Below are positions 44,280-58,480 of a stretch of 64,000 bases of DNA, piece by piece. How positions within the stretch are numbered: the stretch's first letter is position 1; every line of letters begins with the position of its first letter. This DNA comes from Hemibagrus wyckioides (lineage: Eukaryota; Chordata; Actinopteri; Siluriformes; Bagridae). Under the pieces are notes generated by a model, which did no database searches, was not told where the DNA came from, and saw only the letters and a list, made by a program, of their open reading frames with translations. The DNA lies in NCBI RefSeq assembly GCF_019097595.1, contig NC_080734.1, positions 19,892,392 through 19,956,391 of the forward strand. The letters are read 5' to 3'. The position numbers were made by a program, and so were the translations under genes.

Positions 44280-47200
44280 CTAATCTTGGCAACTGGGATC
44301 ATTTCCCTCAGTTGGGGAAACCTGCCACTGTTTCACAAAGATGATGTCATCATCAGATGTGTCCTGAATTCTAAGGGTCAGATGTGTGACCGTTGAAGCT
44401 CTTGGTTCCTCTGTATCAGGTGATTTCTGCAAGTCTGCAGAGCACATGACATGGTCACATTAAAAAGGCATCAAACTCTGATTCATAAAAAAATGTAATG
44501 GCTCACCAGAAGACACTGTATCGGCAGCCAGACGTTCGGTCTCCACCACATTGACTTTAATCTACAGTTCAAGCAACAAAATGAAATACATAGCATGCAA
44601 ATATCTTCAAAAATAAACTTAAAATGCATCAACACTAGTGGAAGTAAACTATTCTCACGGTGTCTGATGTAGTATCTGACCCCTGTTCGGTTTCACTCAC
44701 AAAGTCAATAACATCAGCTGTAAAACCAAAACCAAACCACTGTTATATTTCTTCAGGAAAAAAAAAAAAAAAAAAGTTCCTGTTCTGCCAGCAGATGGAC
44801 TGTAATTTTGTTTGAAAAACAAAATAGCATACCAGTCACTTCAATTACGGCAGCCAAATCATGATCAGCACCAAGTTCCACATCCAGAGCCTATAGAAAT
44901 ATCAAATTAAGGCCTTCACACCTTGTATTAGCATGTGTCTTGGGTGATCTGATCATAAATGGTCAGTGTTAATTACAGGTGGGAACGCAGTCCAATGCGT
45001 CTCAAGTTGTCATCCGATCAATAAAACCATGCTCAGAGATGGTTTGAGATGCATAAGTGCCACACTACAATTATAATGGTGCTGGAAAAACGAAGGACTG
45101 CCTAATTGACTGAAACAAAACCCTTATTATTCCAAGTTTGGAAGTAGTGCAGCAGAAGACTGACAAATATGACCCTCTTCCACCAGCAGAAATGACATTT
45201 GAAATCTGGCCACAAGTTTTCAGTGCTTTCAAAACACTGGAGGCAAACGCCTATTAACTTGTGTTTGATCACTTGAGATCTTGAGTCTATGGCCCTGTTC
45301 ACACCTGGGATTAACATCTGTTACGTAGTTGTATATTTAGTGGAAAATTTTAAATAAATAAAAATAAAACATACCTTCTCCTGTGACGCTACACCAAAAT
45401 TCTCCAGATCAGTTTCATCCTTAGATTCTGTTTCCTGATCCTGTTAACATTAAATTCAGTTTCAAATGATAACCATTTCTATTGCTGTGTGAACTCAATA
45501 AACTAAATATGAACTAAAATAAATACAAAACTGTACCTTCTGCAGTGGTGTCGCAGATATGAAACTCATCAGCTCATCTACCTGTTCGCATGTCTTGGTC
45601 CCATGTCCTACAAGTGTTCATGTACATGTTTGAATTAATAACAATGTTCATATCCTTTTCTAGATTAATATTAGATGTTAATATCAATAACGCGAAACAG
45701 ACCTTCCTGTTCCTCTATTGGAGGACTCGTCTCCACAGTATCTTTTTCAATTTGAACCTGATGTGAAACTATGATGAGTACATTTATGCATTTTATCTAA
45801 CCAAAGTCTATTACCGTTTTTTTGTTTTATTTTTTTACCTGGACTTTCACAGCACAGCTTAAATCTTGTGCTGCTACTAGTGCTGGACTCACTCCCACAG
45901 CTGGTTCTGCAGGAAAAAATAATCACACCACAGATTCTTCTCATACACATGTGAATGTTTTACGAGTAGTATGAGTACATGAAGTAATTTACAGTCATGT
46001 GACTTCTTATAATCTACTATACAGCCATAACATAACCACCAGACCAGATTAGATTTTGCTAGAAAACATGATTCTCTGGAAATCAAGCTGAACAATGAAC
46101 GAGGTAGAATGATGGGGAGAGAGGAGTATGGAGAAGGAAGGGAATGTGGTGGAGGCAGTGTTATGGCATGGGTGTGTATGACTGCCAGTCAAACTGGTCA
46201 CTGGTGTGTTCTGATGTGACTGCTGATAGAAGCAGCAGGATGAAGTCTGAAGTGTACAGAGCTAAACATTATGACCCAAAACATACCATAAAAGCAATCC
46301 AAGAGCTCCTTAAGGCCAAGAAATAGAATGGTTTTTAATGGCCAAATTACTTTTTGCTTACTGAAGATAAAAATGAAGGCAGAAGGATCTACAAACAAGC
46401 AGCAACTGAAGGCTGCTGAAGTAAAAACCTGGCAAAGCATCTCAAGGAGGAAACTTAAATCTGATGTTCATATAAATCTGTCTACAATATTACTGCTGAT
46501 GTTATTGTAGACCTGCACATCAGTACACACTTTATGAGATAAATTACAAAAGGTCTATACAATTAATGACATGACACCACTGAACAAGTAATCATTCCAA
46601 AACAGGAACAAAAATATTTATTCATTTTAATGCAAACTATTACAGCAATACCTCACACATCCGCAAGGTTATGTTCCAGGACCCATCACGAATGACGTGG
46701 TTTCATGGATGTGTGGTGGACTCACTAAATATCCTAATACTGTACTGTAAATGCTTAAACTTAGGTTTAAACCCTAAATATGACCCCAATCATGCTCCCA
46801 AAACACTTTAATTTCATTTAAACGTTAGCTTAATACATTACCCTTAAAAAAAGAAATAAATGTTTGATGAAAAAATAGAGAACGGTATCGCCTGTATAAA
46901 AACCAAAAAAAAAAAAAAAAAAAATCAGAGATCATTAGTTCAACACGTGCGTATATTCCGTAAGTGTGAATGAGTGCAAGGGGCGGGGAGATAAACCGCG
47001 ACATCATGCATACAAAGCATCATAACTACCAGCCAATCAGCAGCTAGGTAAAACTGTTAATGCTCTGTGATTGGCTACTTCCAACCCTTCCAGCCAATAG
47101 TGTGTTGTAATGGCTGAACTGTATGTACGGGATATCAGTGACATTCTATATCATTAAAATAACATTTTATTAATACTGATATTTTGTTGATTCTACTTTT

Positions 47201-50200
47201 ATATTTATATTACTAAATTAATAAACTAAATTTTTCTTAATAATTTCGCATTGAAAAGCATGAAAATATATAAATAGCCACGGAATTAGCAGCAAACACT
47301 TTTGCAGGATTTTGCGGGTCTGCGAAAAATCCGCAGATGCAAATTAGTTAGGTTCCAATAAAGATTTTGCGGATCAGTGAAGTCGCAAATCGTGAGACGT
47401 GGATCTGCGAAGTATTACTGTATAGTATAAAAAAATCCATGCATAAAGTACAACATTTGATTTCCTTCACCCAGACCTTTTTTGGCAGCATGTAGACCTA
47501 ACTGATCACATAATATTCCATAAAGTTGCATGTTTCAACACAATGCTAGATCTGAAAGTTTTGGTTAATGCTGGATTTTTGCTATGCTATTTAATTAGCA
47601 AAACCGTGAACAACCGTGTTTATGCACAGTGCATTTCTCTTACCACTTTGCTCAACTGAATCCTCTGTAATCTTGCTCTGCAGAAATACAACAATCAATT
47701 CAATATTACAAGCTGCTGATGATTTTTTAAAGCCCACTCCAATTGTAAATGAACAAAATAAAGCCCACCATTTCCTGAGGAGTCTCAAGGCCTAAATCTG
47801 GACCTTGAATAACATCTTGTTGCATCAGTTCTGGTAATTAAACAAAATGAAGTCCGACAGACATCATACAGACTAGAGAATGTGATCTTGAGAATGGTCC
47901 AGTTAGGTAAATTATCCCATATTACTTACGTTCAGTATCTGCCACCAAGTCACCGACACAGGAGTCACACTCTTTGTCTTGAGGCTGTAGAATCAAAAGT
48001 GAAAGTCGTCCGTAAAGGGACAAAAACTAAAATAAAAAGTGACAATTGAGACATTTTGCTACATTGATGTCTGAAAACAGGAAACAGACACAATCATCAA
48101 TTCTGTTAAAATGTGCGACAGTACAACAGAATTCTACACATCATGACAAATAATATAACATACTCTAGATTTATGCCAGAATGCTCATTTAATGCACTTT
48201 TCATGATCATGGAAAAATAAAGAGTATGTGGCAACACTGACAAAAACCATACAACTTGAATGCTAAACAATATAATTAAATTATTTTAGATGTGATGCAA
48301 AAATAACAAAAATTTTTTTACTTAAACCTTCATGGTGACCATATCCTTTACCTGAAAACCCATTTACCTGTTCCTCAGTTTCCTGGGTGATGACATCTAC
48401 ACAAGCAGTAGGTTGTTCATCAGTTTCTTAATAAAAAAAAAAAAAAAAGAAGAATTTCTTAGCAAACCACAACAGGAGTGATGAAAAATACATTTTAAAG
48501 ACAAATTTCACAAATGGAAAAAATGGATCGTCTTACCAGTAGGTTCTTCAGAGGAAAAACATTTAACAGCATTATGCTCTGCTTCTTCAGCCTAAACAAA
48601 ATTAGGAAATCTAAAATTAAAATTTAGAATTAGGAGTGACTTAATGCTGTTAAATGATCAAAGCTCATGTACTCCCTGTCTGGAAACTAAAAGCTCAGCA
48701 TATAATATATTCACGCATATATTATTCTTCTTCTTCTAAACGCACCTCCTCCTGTGACATTGCACCCAAGTTATCCAGATCAGTTTCGGACTCAAATTCT
48801 GCTTCCTGGTCCTGTTAACATGCTAAAGATCTATATCTCTCGCCTACATGTACTCTCACAGTACTTATTAAATGAAATTTAAAAGATAAATAAAACACAA
48901 AAAAAACTGTACCCTCTCCAGTGGTCTGATTTTACTCAGAATTTTAAACAGTGATATAGACTGGGATGTCAATTTACCTGGACCATAGCACTGCATACAT
49001 TCTGTGCTAGTTCTTGTTTTTTATCCATCTCCATTTCTGGTTCTGCAGAGGGGGAAAAAAAAAATCATACCACAGCTCCATTTTCTTACAAATCCTTTAC
49101 TTACATTTTTATGTCTAGGAAAAAATAAAATCTTAAAGACAGTAGGTATTTCCTTGTTACATCGTTCTCTCTCAGACACAAGACAGTTTAAAGCTACAAT
49201 ATACTTCTGCATCTAGTCTGCAGCAGCATTCTTCTACATTACAAACTTACATATGGTAGCGAAGACACTGCAGGTCAAAAAGTCATGTCACATTAAAAAC
49301 AAAGGGTTTGACTGATTATTCATGATGATCAGTAAACAATATTTAGCTATAGCTATATTTATGTGCAGCATCTCTTACCACATAAATCATCTGCAATAAA
49401 CAACTGACTCTGCAGAAGGAAAGGGGAAAAAACATTGCAACATTAGAAGTACTCGAATCTGGACTTTTGAAACAAAGGAATTAATCAAAACCTACCGTTT
49501 CCTCAGGAGCATAAAGGTCTAAATCTGGACACTGATTCGCATCTTCCTGCAAAGCTTCTGTTAATTAAAACAAAACTGAGTTAGACAGACATTACATAAA
49601 AATTGTGTGATCTTCCACTTCAAAGATTTTTTTCTTTGAATGATCCAAGTAGGCCACATTACTTACTTTCAGATTCAGACACCAAGTCACCTAAACAGTC
49701 CAGCTCTTTGCCTTGAGTCTGTAGTAAACAAGTAAAAGAAGTCATGACACAATGCAAAAGTTTTTGTTTAAACCCTTATGAATATCAAGACTGCATTCTC
49801 TAAAAAATTCTTAAAACTTGAAAAAATTTACCTGTTCCTCACTGATGACGAGATCCGTCCCAGTGCCAAGTTTTTTATCCACCTCATCATGACAATCTAT
49901 GACTTTAAATGGCAAAGATTTTAGACCATTCATATACACTAAACAATATTCTTAATTTTAAAAAACAAACATTTTAAACTAATTCATTACATTAAAATGT
50001 ATTAATGTGATGAACCTTACCAGATGAGTAATGAGAAGCAACACAGGTTAGAGCTCCAAGCTCCATTTTCTTTTCAGCCTGTTAAATAATGTTACTGTTC
50101 ATCACCATGCATGCAAAGCAAATGTATGCAATGTCATCCTACTTTAGCAAATTACACATTCACCTTTGAACACGCATGCCAAAATGTAGCATCTCTTCCC

Positions 50201-53200
50201 TCAAACATCTCATACTGTTATAAATAAATGCTCTTAAACATCAATACAAACTTCATTTATCCCTAACTTTACTCAAACACAAGCCAACCATATTTTATTT
50301 TCGAACTGCTGCTCATGCTACATTACACTGCACTGTAATACATTTGGAGGAAATCCTCAGACTGTCTACCTTCTACCACAATTCTACAGTGTTATTCGTC
50401 AACTGCTTTTAATAGTATTTTGCTGCCACTGCTCCTATATTCCTAAAGCTGAACAGTCAGATTTCAGCACAGCAGAAAGCACATTTCAATGGATGGTTCA
50501 TACCGGCAATGATTCTTCTGGTACAATTTCAAAAATGTTCATTGCATCCACCATCATCATAAAATCATGGTCCAAAAGGAGTACCTATATTTACATAGCA
50601 TTTGTAGACAAGATTAAATTACAATGAATTATATTGAAAAAATTATTGTATGACCTTTCTAGAAACAGATGCTTACCAATGTAGAATCATCAGAAATCTT
50701 TAAAGTTCGAGCTCTGCACCAACAGTTGTGTACATGAGACCAGATCACACAATCGGACCCAACGGTGATGCTCTCAGCAGCCCTCCTTATCTTTCCCAAG
50801 TCTTCATTGGAAACACAAAACCGTGAAGTTGTATATAAACTGTTGTATGTGTTTTAAAAAAAATCTAGACTATCAAATTTGACACTTACCTGACTTAATG
50901 ATCTCATGACCAGACTCAGTCTTATCATCTTTGTGTTCAGAAACTGATCCACACACATTTTCACAGACCTCATCACAGGACGGACTTTCTGTAGATGCAG
51001 TTTCCAGTTGGGTCTCATCAGTATGCTCCAGAGAATCTGTTAATGCTCCTTTATTTGTAAAGTCTCGGGAGTCCAAGAGGCATTCTCCGTGAACATCCGC
51101 TGGTTGACTGTGTTGAATGTCTGAAATATCTGTGTTTACATTTGTATTCTTCACATTGATACTTTTGCCATAATTCTCAGGCTTTTCAATGCCTGCTGAA
51201 GACAAGTTGTGATCATCTTGAGAAAATATCTTACCCACAGCAACATTTCTTTTATCTACTAACTCTGTGGATCCAGCTTGCTCCTCATGTTCAGCCAAAG
51301 TGCCAACACATTCTACCTGCATTTTGAGCGGAGAAATGCAAGTGCCATTGTGCAGATACTCCATGTCTACACAAAGGGAGTCCTTGGGTTTGACTACAGG
51401 TTCAGTTACACAGAGAGAGGACGCTTCAGTCACAGTAGTCAAATCTGCAGGTGGTGCAATTGTCAGTTCAAATGATGTCCTCTTGCTATTTTGAGCCCAC
51501 CATTTTTTCATTGCATCATTGACGAGAAGTTCCTCCCGTTCCAACTTAACAAAATAAGGAATGGCCATATCAGATGAACTGGCCAGGTTCAAAATTGTGA
51601 CTTTCAAGAGTTGGTCATTGATTAGCTCAAAGAACTGATCTGCTGCCTTGTCATCCCAGGACCCCTCCAAGACATCAAAACCATCAAGCTGACAGGCAAA
51701 TGCCTGAGGAGGTATATCAAACATCTCAAGTGGAAGTGATCTAATGTCACTCATTTTAACTTTTGAATCATTACCATAGTCAACAAACAGAACAGAGAGT
51801 GTGTCCTTCTCAACTGAGGTTACCTTTGCACGATACCATAGTTGGTCCTCATCAAAAAGGGCAATGCATCCACTTCCAACTGGTAGGGTTTCAACGTTCA
51901 AATCTCTGCTTTCCAAATTACCACCAATCTTTTGGATTATATCAGAAATCTCCTGCAGCTTTTCAGCCTCTGCATACTGACACCAGAAGAGCTGTGGCCC
52001 AATAATGACTGAGGCATATACGGAAATGACCTGTCCAGTTGATATGTCAGGATTTTTATAAGTAAACAGATTGAAGTCAGTATCTGGACTCTTGGGTACA
52101 CCTGTTTCAGTTATTACGTTTGTATCTTTGGAGACAGCAGATCCCAGCAGCTCACCATTGACTTTAAGTTCGACCTCCCATACAGAACCTGACTGCTGAA
52201 TAAATTTACATAAAAACCTATCAGCATTCTTTTCTATTTCAGTCTTGAAATTAGAGGCCAAATCAGTGTCAATATTTACCTCTCCAGTCAGTGAGCAATG
52301 AATGCTATACCTTGGCTGGGAGAACATTTTTTCCAGAATGCATATTTTTGAGACTGAAACTTCAGCAGTATTTCCGAAGTCAACAAATTCTACATCAGCT
52401 GTGTCAACCAGTGCTTTTCTTACAACTGCACGGTACCAACAGTTATCATCAGGGTACTCTGCACAAACTAAGTCCCCTTCACAGAGTTCACTGGGGTTAA
52501 CAGGTACATGGTTTGACTGATCTTCATTCAATTTTTCCACCAGAGACCAAAGGACGTTTTCATCTGTTACTAATTGGACAAAGAAGCTTAAAGGACTATT
52601 GCAATGAGAGATGAATACTTCAGCTTCTAGGCCGGGTTCGACGACTTTTACAGGGAGCTCAATTAGTTTAAGGATACTTGGTCTGGCACTATGCTTCAGC
52701 GTTATTGGGGTGACATCTCTTTTCATGTCCCCATCAAGAAATTTTCGTGAGCATTCTTCCATGTCAGCATTTTTCTGAGATCTCCAGTGTTTTTCAGGAG
52801 TCCACTGTGGTACTTTCCGTTTTTCAGACAAACTGAATGACTGATATTGCTCCTTGACCTCAAGCTCTTTGACAGTAATTTGCTTGTTTCTCTCAAATTC
52901 AACGTGAAACTTCTCTCGGATTATTGCATGTACTGGAGTTTTTCCATCATATAGCTCAACAATTAATTTACCAGATGGTTCTTTGGCTACTATCAAGGCT
53001 TTCAGCTGGCGATTTGTCACAAAACTTTTAAACCAGTTATTTACATCACTTGGAACATTTTCAGGCAAATCAGAAAGCCCACACTCAATTGCTTGTACAG
53101 GTATTGACATAATTTCAGCTGCTTCAACTGGAACTGGAAGGAGGTCTGATTTCTCAACTTGCTGTGTGTCACCATAATCCACAAAGTTGACAACAACTGA

Positions 53201-56119
53201 AGGCTTTATAGATTTAAATTGTCCTCTGTACCACAGCCCATCAGTATGTTTTGCAAAGCAAACATTTCCAAAGGATTCAGGACAGTTAATACTCTCTAGC
53301 TCCCTGCATAAGCTGTTGACTCTATCTGCAAGTTCATCAATCTGCACAGAATTTCTTTGCAGGTGACAAAAGAAGTGGTTGACATTTTTCACAAAGGTTA
53401 TGCATACATTTTCTTCAGATCCAGTTTTGATGCTGTGAGAAGAGTAGTAGTATGTATCCAGTCTTAAAGGTGGCAGCGGTACTGTTTTACATTCATGCTC
53501 AGAGAGACCTCTTTGGACAAGAAGTTTGCAGATGCTTTGGAATGGACTCTCCAAGTCCACTACATTGAACATTACTTTCCGAGTGTCACACATTACAGCA
53601 TATACAGTACATTTCAACAGTACACTCATTGAGGCCGCTTTGTCCACAAATTCTCGAAACTGCAACGTAGCATCTGCACTCCATACTAAAGAAGAATGAG
53701 AGACTGGATAGCTCAAGTTGTACAAGCAGCATCGAAAAGCTTGTCCTCTAAGCTGAAGGAATTCTGGATCAATTCGGCGAAGGTCATGAATGGGAATGCT
53801 CTTTGTTTCCCCATAATCAACAAAGAGCACAGTTACATTAGAAGTCTGGTGCTTTTGGATGACCAAAGCTCGAAACCACATTCTGTTTTCAGGATGTCGA
53901 GCAACACAGGCGGCTTCTAAAGGAGGCTGAAAATCAGAGTTTGCATAGTACCTTTGTAGATCTTGCATTAGCAGTTTAAGGCATTTTGCATCATTAGCTT
54001 TCTGACACCAAAAGTCATTTGGACTCTCAATGTAGGATACTGTAACATCAAATGAGCTTCCAATTGGAAACAAATGCTCCTTGAAAGCAGAAATGGATGA
54101 CCGTGAAACAGCACTGGTCTTGAACATGTCAGAAGCCTGTACCTCTTTAATGTATGGCATGACCACAGGTTTATCCTTATCTTCCATGTCAGCAAAACCT
54201 GCACTACAGAGCAGCTTTGAAAGATCTTTTTCTCCACACAACATAGAATCCATGGCCTGGACAAGATATGCGTCTTGGGATTTTGCAAGTATATGTACAT
54301 CAAGAACTTTGTCCACAACAGCTTTAGCAAAGAATAACGTAGCATTTAGATCCCATTCTTTGCTTTTGGGTTGAATGCCGTAAAGAGCACACTTAATTGC
54401 CAAGGCCGGTATGTTTTGATATCTGAGGGGCAACTCGCGAAAGTTGCTACACTCAACCCATTCTTTGTTTCCATAATCCAGGAAGAAAACCTCTGCCTTC
54501 GTCTCAACGACTTCACAAATAGCTGCCCTATAGAACATACCATCTTTAGCTTTGGCCACACAAAGAATACCAGCTACAGGCTTTCTTATCAATCCACTGG
54601 CTCTGGTCTGATCTCTATACAGCTCTGTAAGGTCATGCATTAACAGCTCAAACTCAGCAGCATATTTTTGTGTCTGGATCCAAAAGTTTGAGGGGCTTTC
54701 AACATGCTGCACAACAGCCACATAGTCAGTATTAGGTGACAGACTTTCTGTAAAAATCCCTTTCAAACCCTCTGTTCCTTGTGTTTCACCTTTAACTGAA
54801 ATCTGGCACCTCTGGCATGTTCCAATCTTGGGTATGGTATAATCTTTAAGGCACACTGAATCGACTGAGCACTTCTCCCTTGAACCAAATAATTTGTTTA
54901 TGTTTGTGTTTTCCTCTCCATAGAGTGTGACATAGTGGACACCTTCAGAGAAGCTTTGATACTCAAATTTGGCAATAACTGTTCTGTTAAGCAGTAAGGA
55001 TTTCAGATAATCAATCTGTGAAACTGTCCAACCAACACCTCGATCAATAACTCCATGAAGAGAGCAAACATAAGTCACAACAGGCATTCTGAAAAATTCT
55101 GGGGCCAGGGGTCTAACATGGTCTACTTGAACAAATTGCTTCTTACCATAATCCACATGCAGCACCTCAACTACACTGTTGGTGGATATGACTTGCTGCA
55201 AAACAGAGCGATACCACTTTCCATCAGCTCCTCTTGATGCACAGGGAGCCCCCAAGTTCTCAGGTCTTGCAAAAGAAGATCCAACAGTTTGTTCATAGTG
55301 CCGAGTTATCTGCTCTGTCAGTTTCTTAAGTTCCTGGGAGAAAACCTTTAGCTGACAGAAGACACGAAGAGGACTGTTTACCTCTGTGACTAGCACAGTC
55401 TCAGTGGTTTCAGCTTGTAGCTCTGGATACATGTAACACACTGTCTTGATTGGTTCAAGTGGTTCATATACCGTGGATGTAGTCCTCAACGGCTCAACAG
55501 AACCAGTTTCCCACTGGAAAGACCTTGAAACAAAGTCTTTGAACTCTTCGTTTGACAATTTCTTAGCAAACCCCATCTCATGCATTTGCCTAGAGAGACA
55601 TGGAATATTAAGTAGAAATGTACGCTGAGGTATGGCAAAATCCACAACATGGGCAGTTACTGCTTTCCCACAGAATGATTTCATGAAACCCAAGGCTAAT
55701 TTTGACCATCGATTGTCAGACAATGGCAGGACATTGGAAAGAATGCAAAATTCTATTTCAGGAGGCAGGTTGAAAAAGTCAGTCTGGCCCCACGCCAAAA
55801 TGTTGGTATTAGCCTGAAGTGTTCTGCCTTCATCAATGAGAAACACACTATAGTGAGCACCATTTCTTGATACAATACGGGCTCTGTACCACGTTTCATA
55901 AACCAGTACAAGACATAGGTCGCCAGGCTTGCCATCTCCTTCAATAAATGCTTTTTTGGGGTACTGAATCTCTTTTTTCATCTGTTCATATGCAAGTTTC
56001 TGATCCTGGACGAAATTTCCCCAAAACTCTACCAGAACACATTCAGGGTTCACATTTACTCTGGTAATGGTCACGGTCACATTTGAGCCAGGTGAAGGGA
56101 GTCCAGGTATTGAACACAT
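44280..56119 (-). CDS. tdrd6: Tudor domain-containing protein 6
   Basis: Germ-granule scaffold that binds symmetrically dimethylated arginines on Piwi and other germ-plasm proteins; in fish, Tdrd6 supports Balbiani body/germ-plasm assembly. The start MCSIPGLPSPGSNVTVTITR at 56119 matches the family N-terminus. Exon 1 (50890-56119) holds seven Tudor domains whose FVDYGN-like strands lie near residues 94, 321, 548, 768, 982, 1247 and 1448. Exons 2 (50677-50801) and 3 (50504-50584) form an eighth, degenerate Tudor (VGSDCVIWSHVHNCWCRAR ... VLLLDHDF). Exons 4-22 are micro-exons and exon 23 (44280-44434) ends DPSCQD-stop. All 23 exons join in frame to about 2,228 residues, near the vertebrate length. 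Exon joining is inferred from splice sites, not transcripts. Confidence 0.95.
46100..46520 (+). pseudogene. Tc1-like transposase remnant in tdrd6 intron 15
   Basis: The plus strand reads VMAWVCMTASQTGHW-type wording, VTADRSSRMKSEVYRA, HYDPKHTIKAIQELLKAKK and STNKQQLKAAEVKTWQSIS. These are the core and C-terminal parts of a Tc1 transposase of the DPKHT type, with frameshifts and lost ends. It enlarges the 1.7-kb intron between exons 15 and 16. Confidence 0.75.
46643..47420. mobile_element. pogo/Tigger-like non-autonomous element in tdrd6 intron 15
   Basis: Left end CAGCAATACCTCACACATCC (46643) and right end, reading CAGTAATACTTCGCAGATCC on the minus strand (47420), are imperfect inverted repeats flanked by TA on both sides. 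Inner repeats of GCAAAATC/GATTTTGCGG type occur near the right end. No transposase is recognisable; an A17-18 run is at 46907-46923. Confidence 0.65.
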
Positions 56120-56184
56120 TGTGCTGTTTTCCAGGTTTTAGGTTTTCAAATTCAAGAAATGTTTAATAACTGATGACATGGTAT
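56120..56184 (-). other. tdrd6: tdrd6 5' UTR part of exon 2 of the transcript
   Basis: A TTTTTTTTTCTTTGTAG acceptor ends at 56185, leaving 65 untranslated bases before the main ATG. They contain an upstream ATG (ATGTCATCAG..., 13 codons to TAA). Confidence 0.55.
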
Positions 56185-56730
56185 CTACAAAGAAAAAAAA
56201 AACATTTGAAAGTACACCTTTTAATGTAGTCCTGCAATCAAGACCATGTGAATTTATGTTTTAATCAATCAGAGTATCAAAGACCATTGCAATATCTAAA
56301 GTTAAGGCAAAGGTTCCCAAACTTATTGGGCAAAAAAACCCAAATGGGCATTATGAATTTCTGCACACATAAACCTTAAACTCCCTGCATTTTTTTTCTT
56401 ATTTCAACTGCATAATATAGTTCCGCTGTAACATTCAAATATTTTTTTGTGTTAGAAACATGTGTAATGTAAATGACTAAAAACCACACTCCTCAAACAG
56501 ACTTGCCATTCTAGTGGAATTTGTTGAGTTATAAGAAAGTCCACATGAGGGCAGGGTGATACAGCCCAACACAAAGTATAAGAAACATGTGTGAACATAA
56601 CAGATTCTTCTTTAGTGTCCAGTCTGATCATTATCTAAACTCATGATGACCAATTAGCCTCTGTATAGGAAGTAAAGCATGTGCAGTGTATGGTCACATG
56701 ACTCCCAGTGTGTAGACCAGGTGGTGGAAG

Positions 56731-58480
56731 ATGGATGCTAACCAGCAGCCTGACACTGAAGGCCAAGAAAAATGCTATGTGTTATTTGGTGATATTTTGG
56801 ATTTTGGCACAGCATCATTGAGCAGAAAACATTACTCTCAACATATGTTAAATAAAAATCATTACATTACATGGCACAGAAACGGCACAGAGAAAAGAAC
56901 AATGAATGCATGGGCCTGAAAGCCCTGACAAAGACAGATAAAGGCCAGCCTGTAAACCAAACAAAGTTCAATTACAGATGCATCAGCAAGTGCTACATCA
57001 TATGACAAGCCCTCACAAAGATACAAAAAAAAAAACAACAAAAAAAAAAAATCACCAACTCCATAACATACTGTTTGCCAAGAGACATGATGTCCATGAG
57101 AAAATAATATGCATAATAATAGAGGCACCTACTCCAAACTTTCTCTCAAATTGCCTGAGCTAAATGAAAAATCATGGCAAGCTTCAAGGGGAAATGCCTA
57201 CTACAACAGACTTAAGGTCAAGTAGGCCTACTGAACTGTACATCAGTCTAACTGTGCACTTTATCGACGATGACTTTGACCTGAAATGGTGTTGCTTGCG
57301 AATGTTGTATTTCCCTGTAGATCACACAAGAGAGAACATAGCCTTGGGTTTGAAAGAGTCACTGGCTGCATGGGGCCTGTGTAATGAGCACCAGGATGCT
57401 TTCACAACAGACAAAACCACTAAGATTATATACACGAATATGTAACACTGTATATTAATTTGCTTTAAAAATTAAAAATCAACTGTTTAAAACTGTGTAA
57501 AACAAATTAGAATTTAAGCTCTTCCTAGCTTTCTTTGGGCATTAAAACATGTTTGTTCCTACTTACAAGCTAGGGAGGACAGAAGCTAAAATAAAATTAT
57601 TTACAAACATTTCAAACTTATAAACAAAGCCTTATCCAAAGTAATTCAGTATGCATAAGTAAACAGTGGTTATATGAGCCTTCTCTTTGGCAGAAAATTC
57701 TCTAAATGATGATGCTCAATGTATTAACGGCTCTATTACAGTTGTATCCATCTATCTATCGGAATATGCAAAAGGACTGCAAGTCGTTTCACTCACAGCT
57801 GGATGAAAGAGTTGCCTTGAAGGAGGCACAGAGAGAGCTCAATCTTCCAGAGCATGCAATGAGAACAGACTCACCAACACAGTGGGGTTCCACTGAACAG
57901 CAAAGTGCCTGAACCAGAGTTCTCTTTATAGATTGCGAAGTGAGACATCTACTGCCCCATCACAGGCACCAGAGGTTCTGGAATCTATGAACAAGGCACT
58001 CAGCCCATTCCATTACTTCACATATGCCCTGTCAGATGAAGGTTGTGTGAGCATATCCTATCCGAAGCCTGTGCTGCATCTTCAGAATACCTCATTACTG
58101 GCTTTTAGAGGAATGAAACACTGAACTGACCTACCTCAACATCTGTGCAGAAGAGACACAGACCATAAATGAGCAATTGAGCTGAGTTGATATGTGAAAC
58201 CACACACACAAAATACACTCTTAACTTTGTTACAATTCATTTTTTTAGGAAATTCACCAGCAGTAGCCTGTAGCACTAAGCACCACAACAATGGAAATAA
58301 AATACAAGACAAAAATAAGATAATAAAGAATAAGACAAAAATACCAACTTCAGGACTGTTAGCTAACCTGTGGGCTCTAGGTGAAAAAGTCAGGATGTTT
58401 GACAGCATGATGTTTTACGTGAACCTGCTCCTTCAACAGCAGCAGAGTTATCCAAAGAAAATGCCACTCACCATCAGTGT
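56731..58480 (+). pseudogene. hAT (Ac/ZBED-like) transposase fossil in tdrd6 5' intron
   Basis: The plus strand reads, in order: SRKHYSQHMLNKNH, PTELYISLTVHFIDDDFDLK, MLYFPVDHTRENIALGLKES and LAAWGLCNEHQDAFTTD (57200-57430), ALKEAQRELNLPEHAMRTDS then PTQWGS (57810-57890), and APEVLESMNKALSPFHYFTY followed by ISYPKPVLHLQNT (57970-58090). These are core blocks of ZBED-type hAT transposases. Frames change several times and no C-terminal dimer domain is seen. Terminal repeats were not identified. Confidence 0.75.

Larger units (their letters stand above)
44507..50078 (-). other. tdrd6: tdrd6 micro-exon ladder (exons 4-22)
   Basis: Nineteen exons: 50021-50078, 49832-49896, 49667-49718, 49496-49557, 49379-49409, 48978-49042, 48746-48811, 48537-48591, 48368-48426, 47930-47984, 47769-47830, 47644-47677, 45839-45906, 45703-45757, 45537-45607, 45375-45440, 44833-44890, 44659-44717, 44507-44561. 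Lengths run 58,65,52,62,31,65,66 then 55,59,55,62,34,68,(55,71),66 then 58,59,55, so a seven-exon block is repeated. Phases alternate 0-1 and 1-0, except exons 10 and 19 (0-0). Sister exons are alike: DQEAEFESETDLDN and DQETESKDETDLEN; PDLDLYAPEE and PDLGLETPQE. The tail is acidic, rich in E, D, S, T. Donors and acceptors fit GT-AG throughout. Confidence 0.85.

Noticed and set aside
53968..54345. 125-codon minus-strand frame within tdrd6
   Set aside because: Alternative frame of tdrd6 exon 1; the Tudor motifs lie in the long frame.
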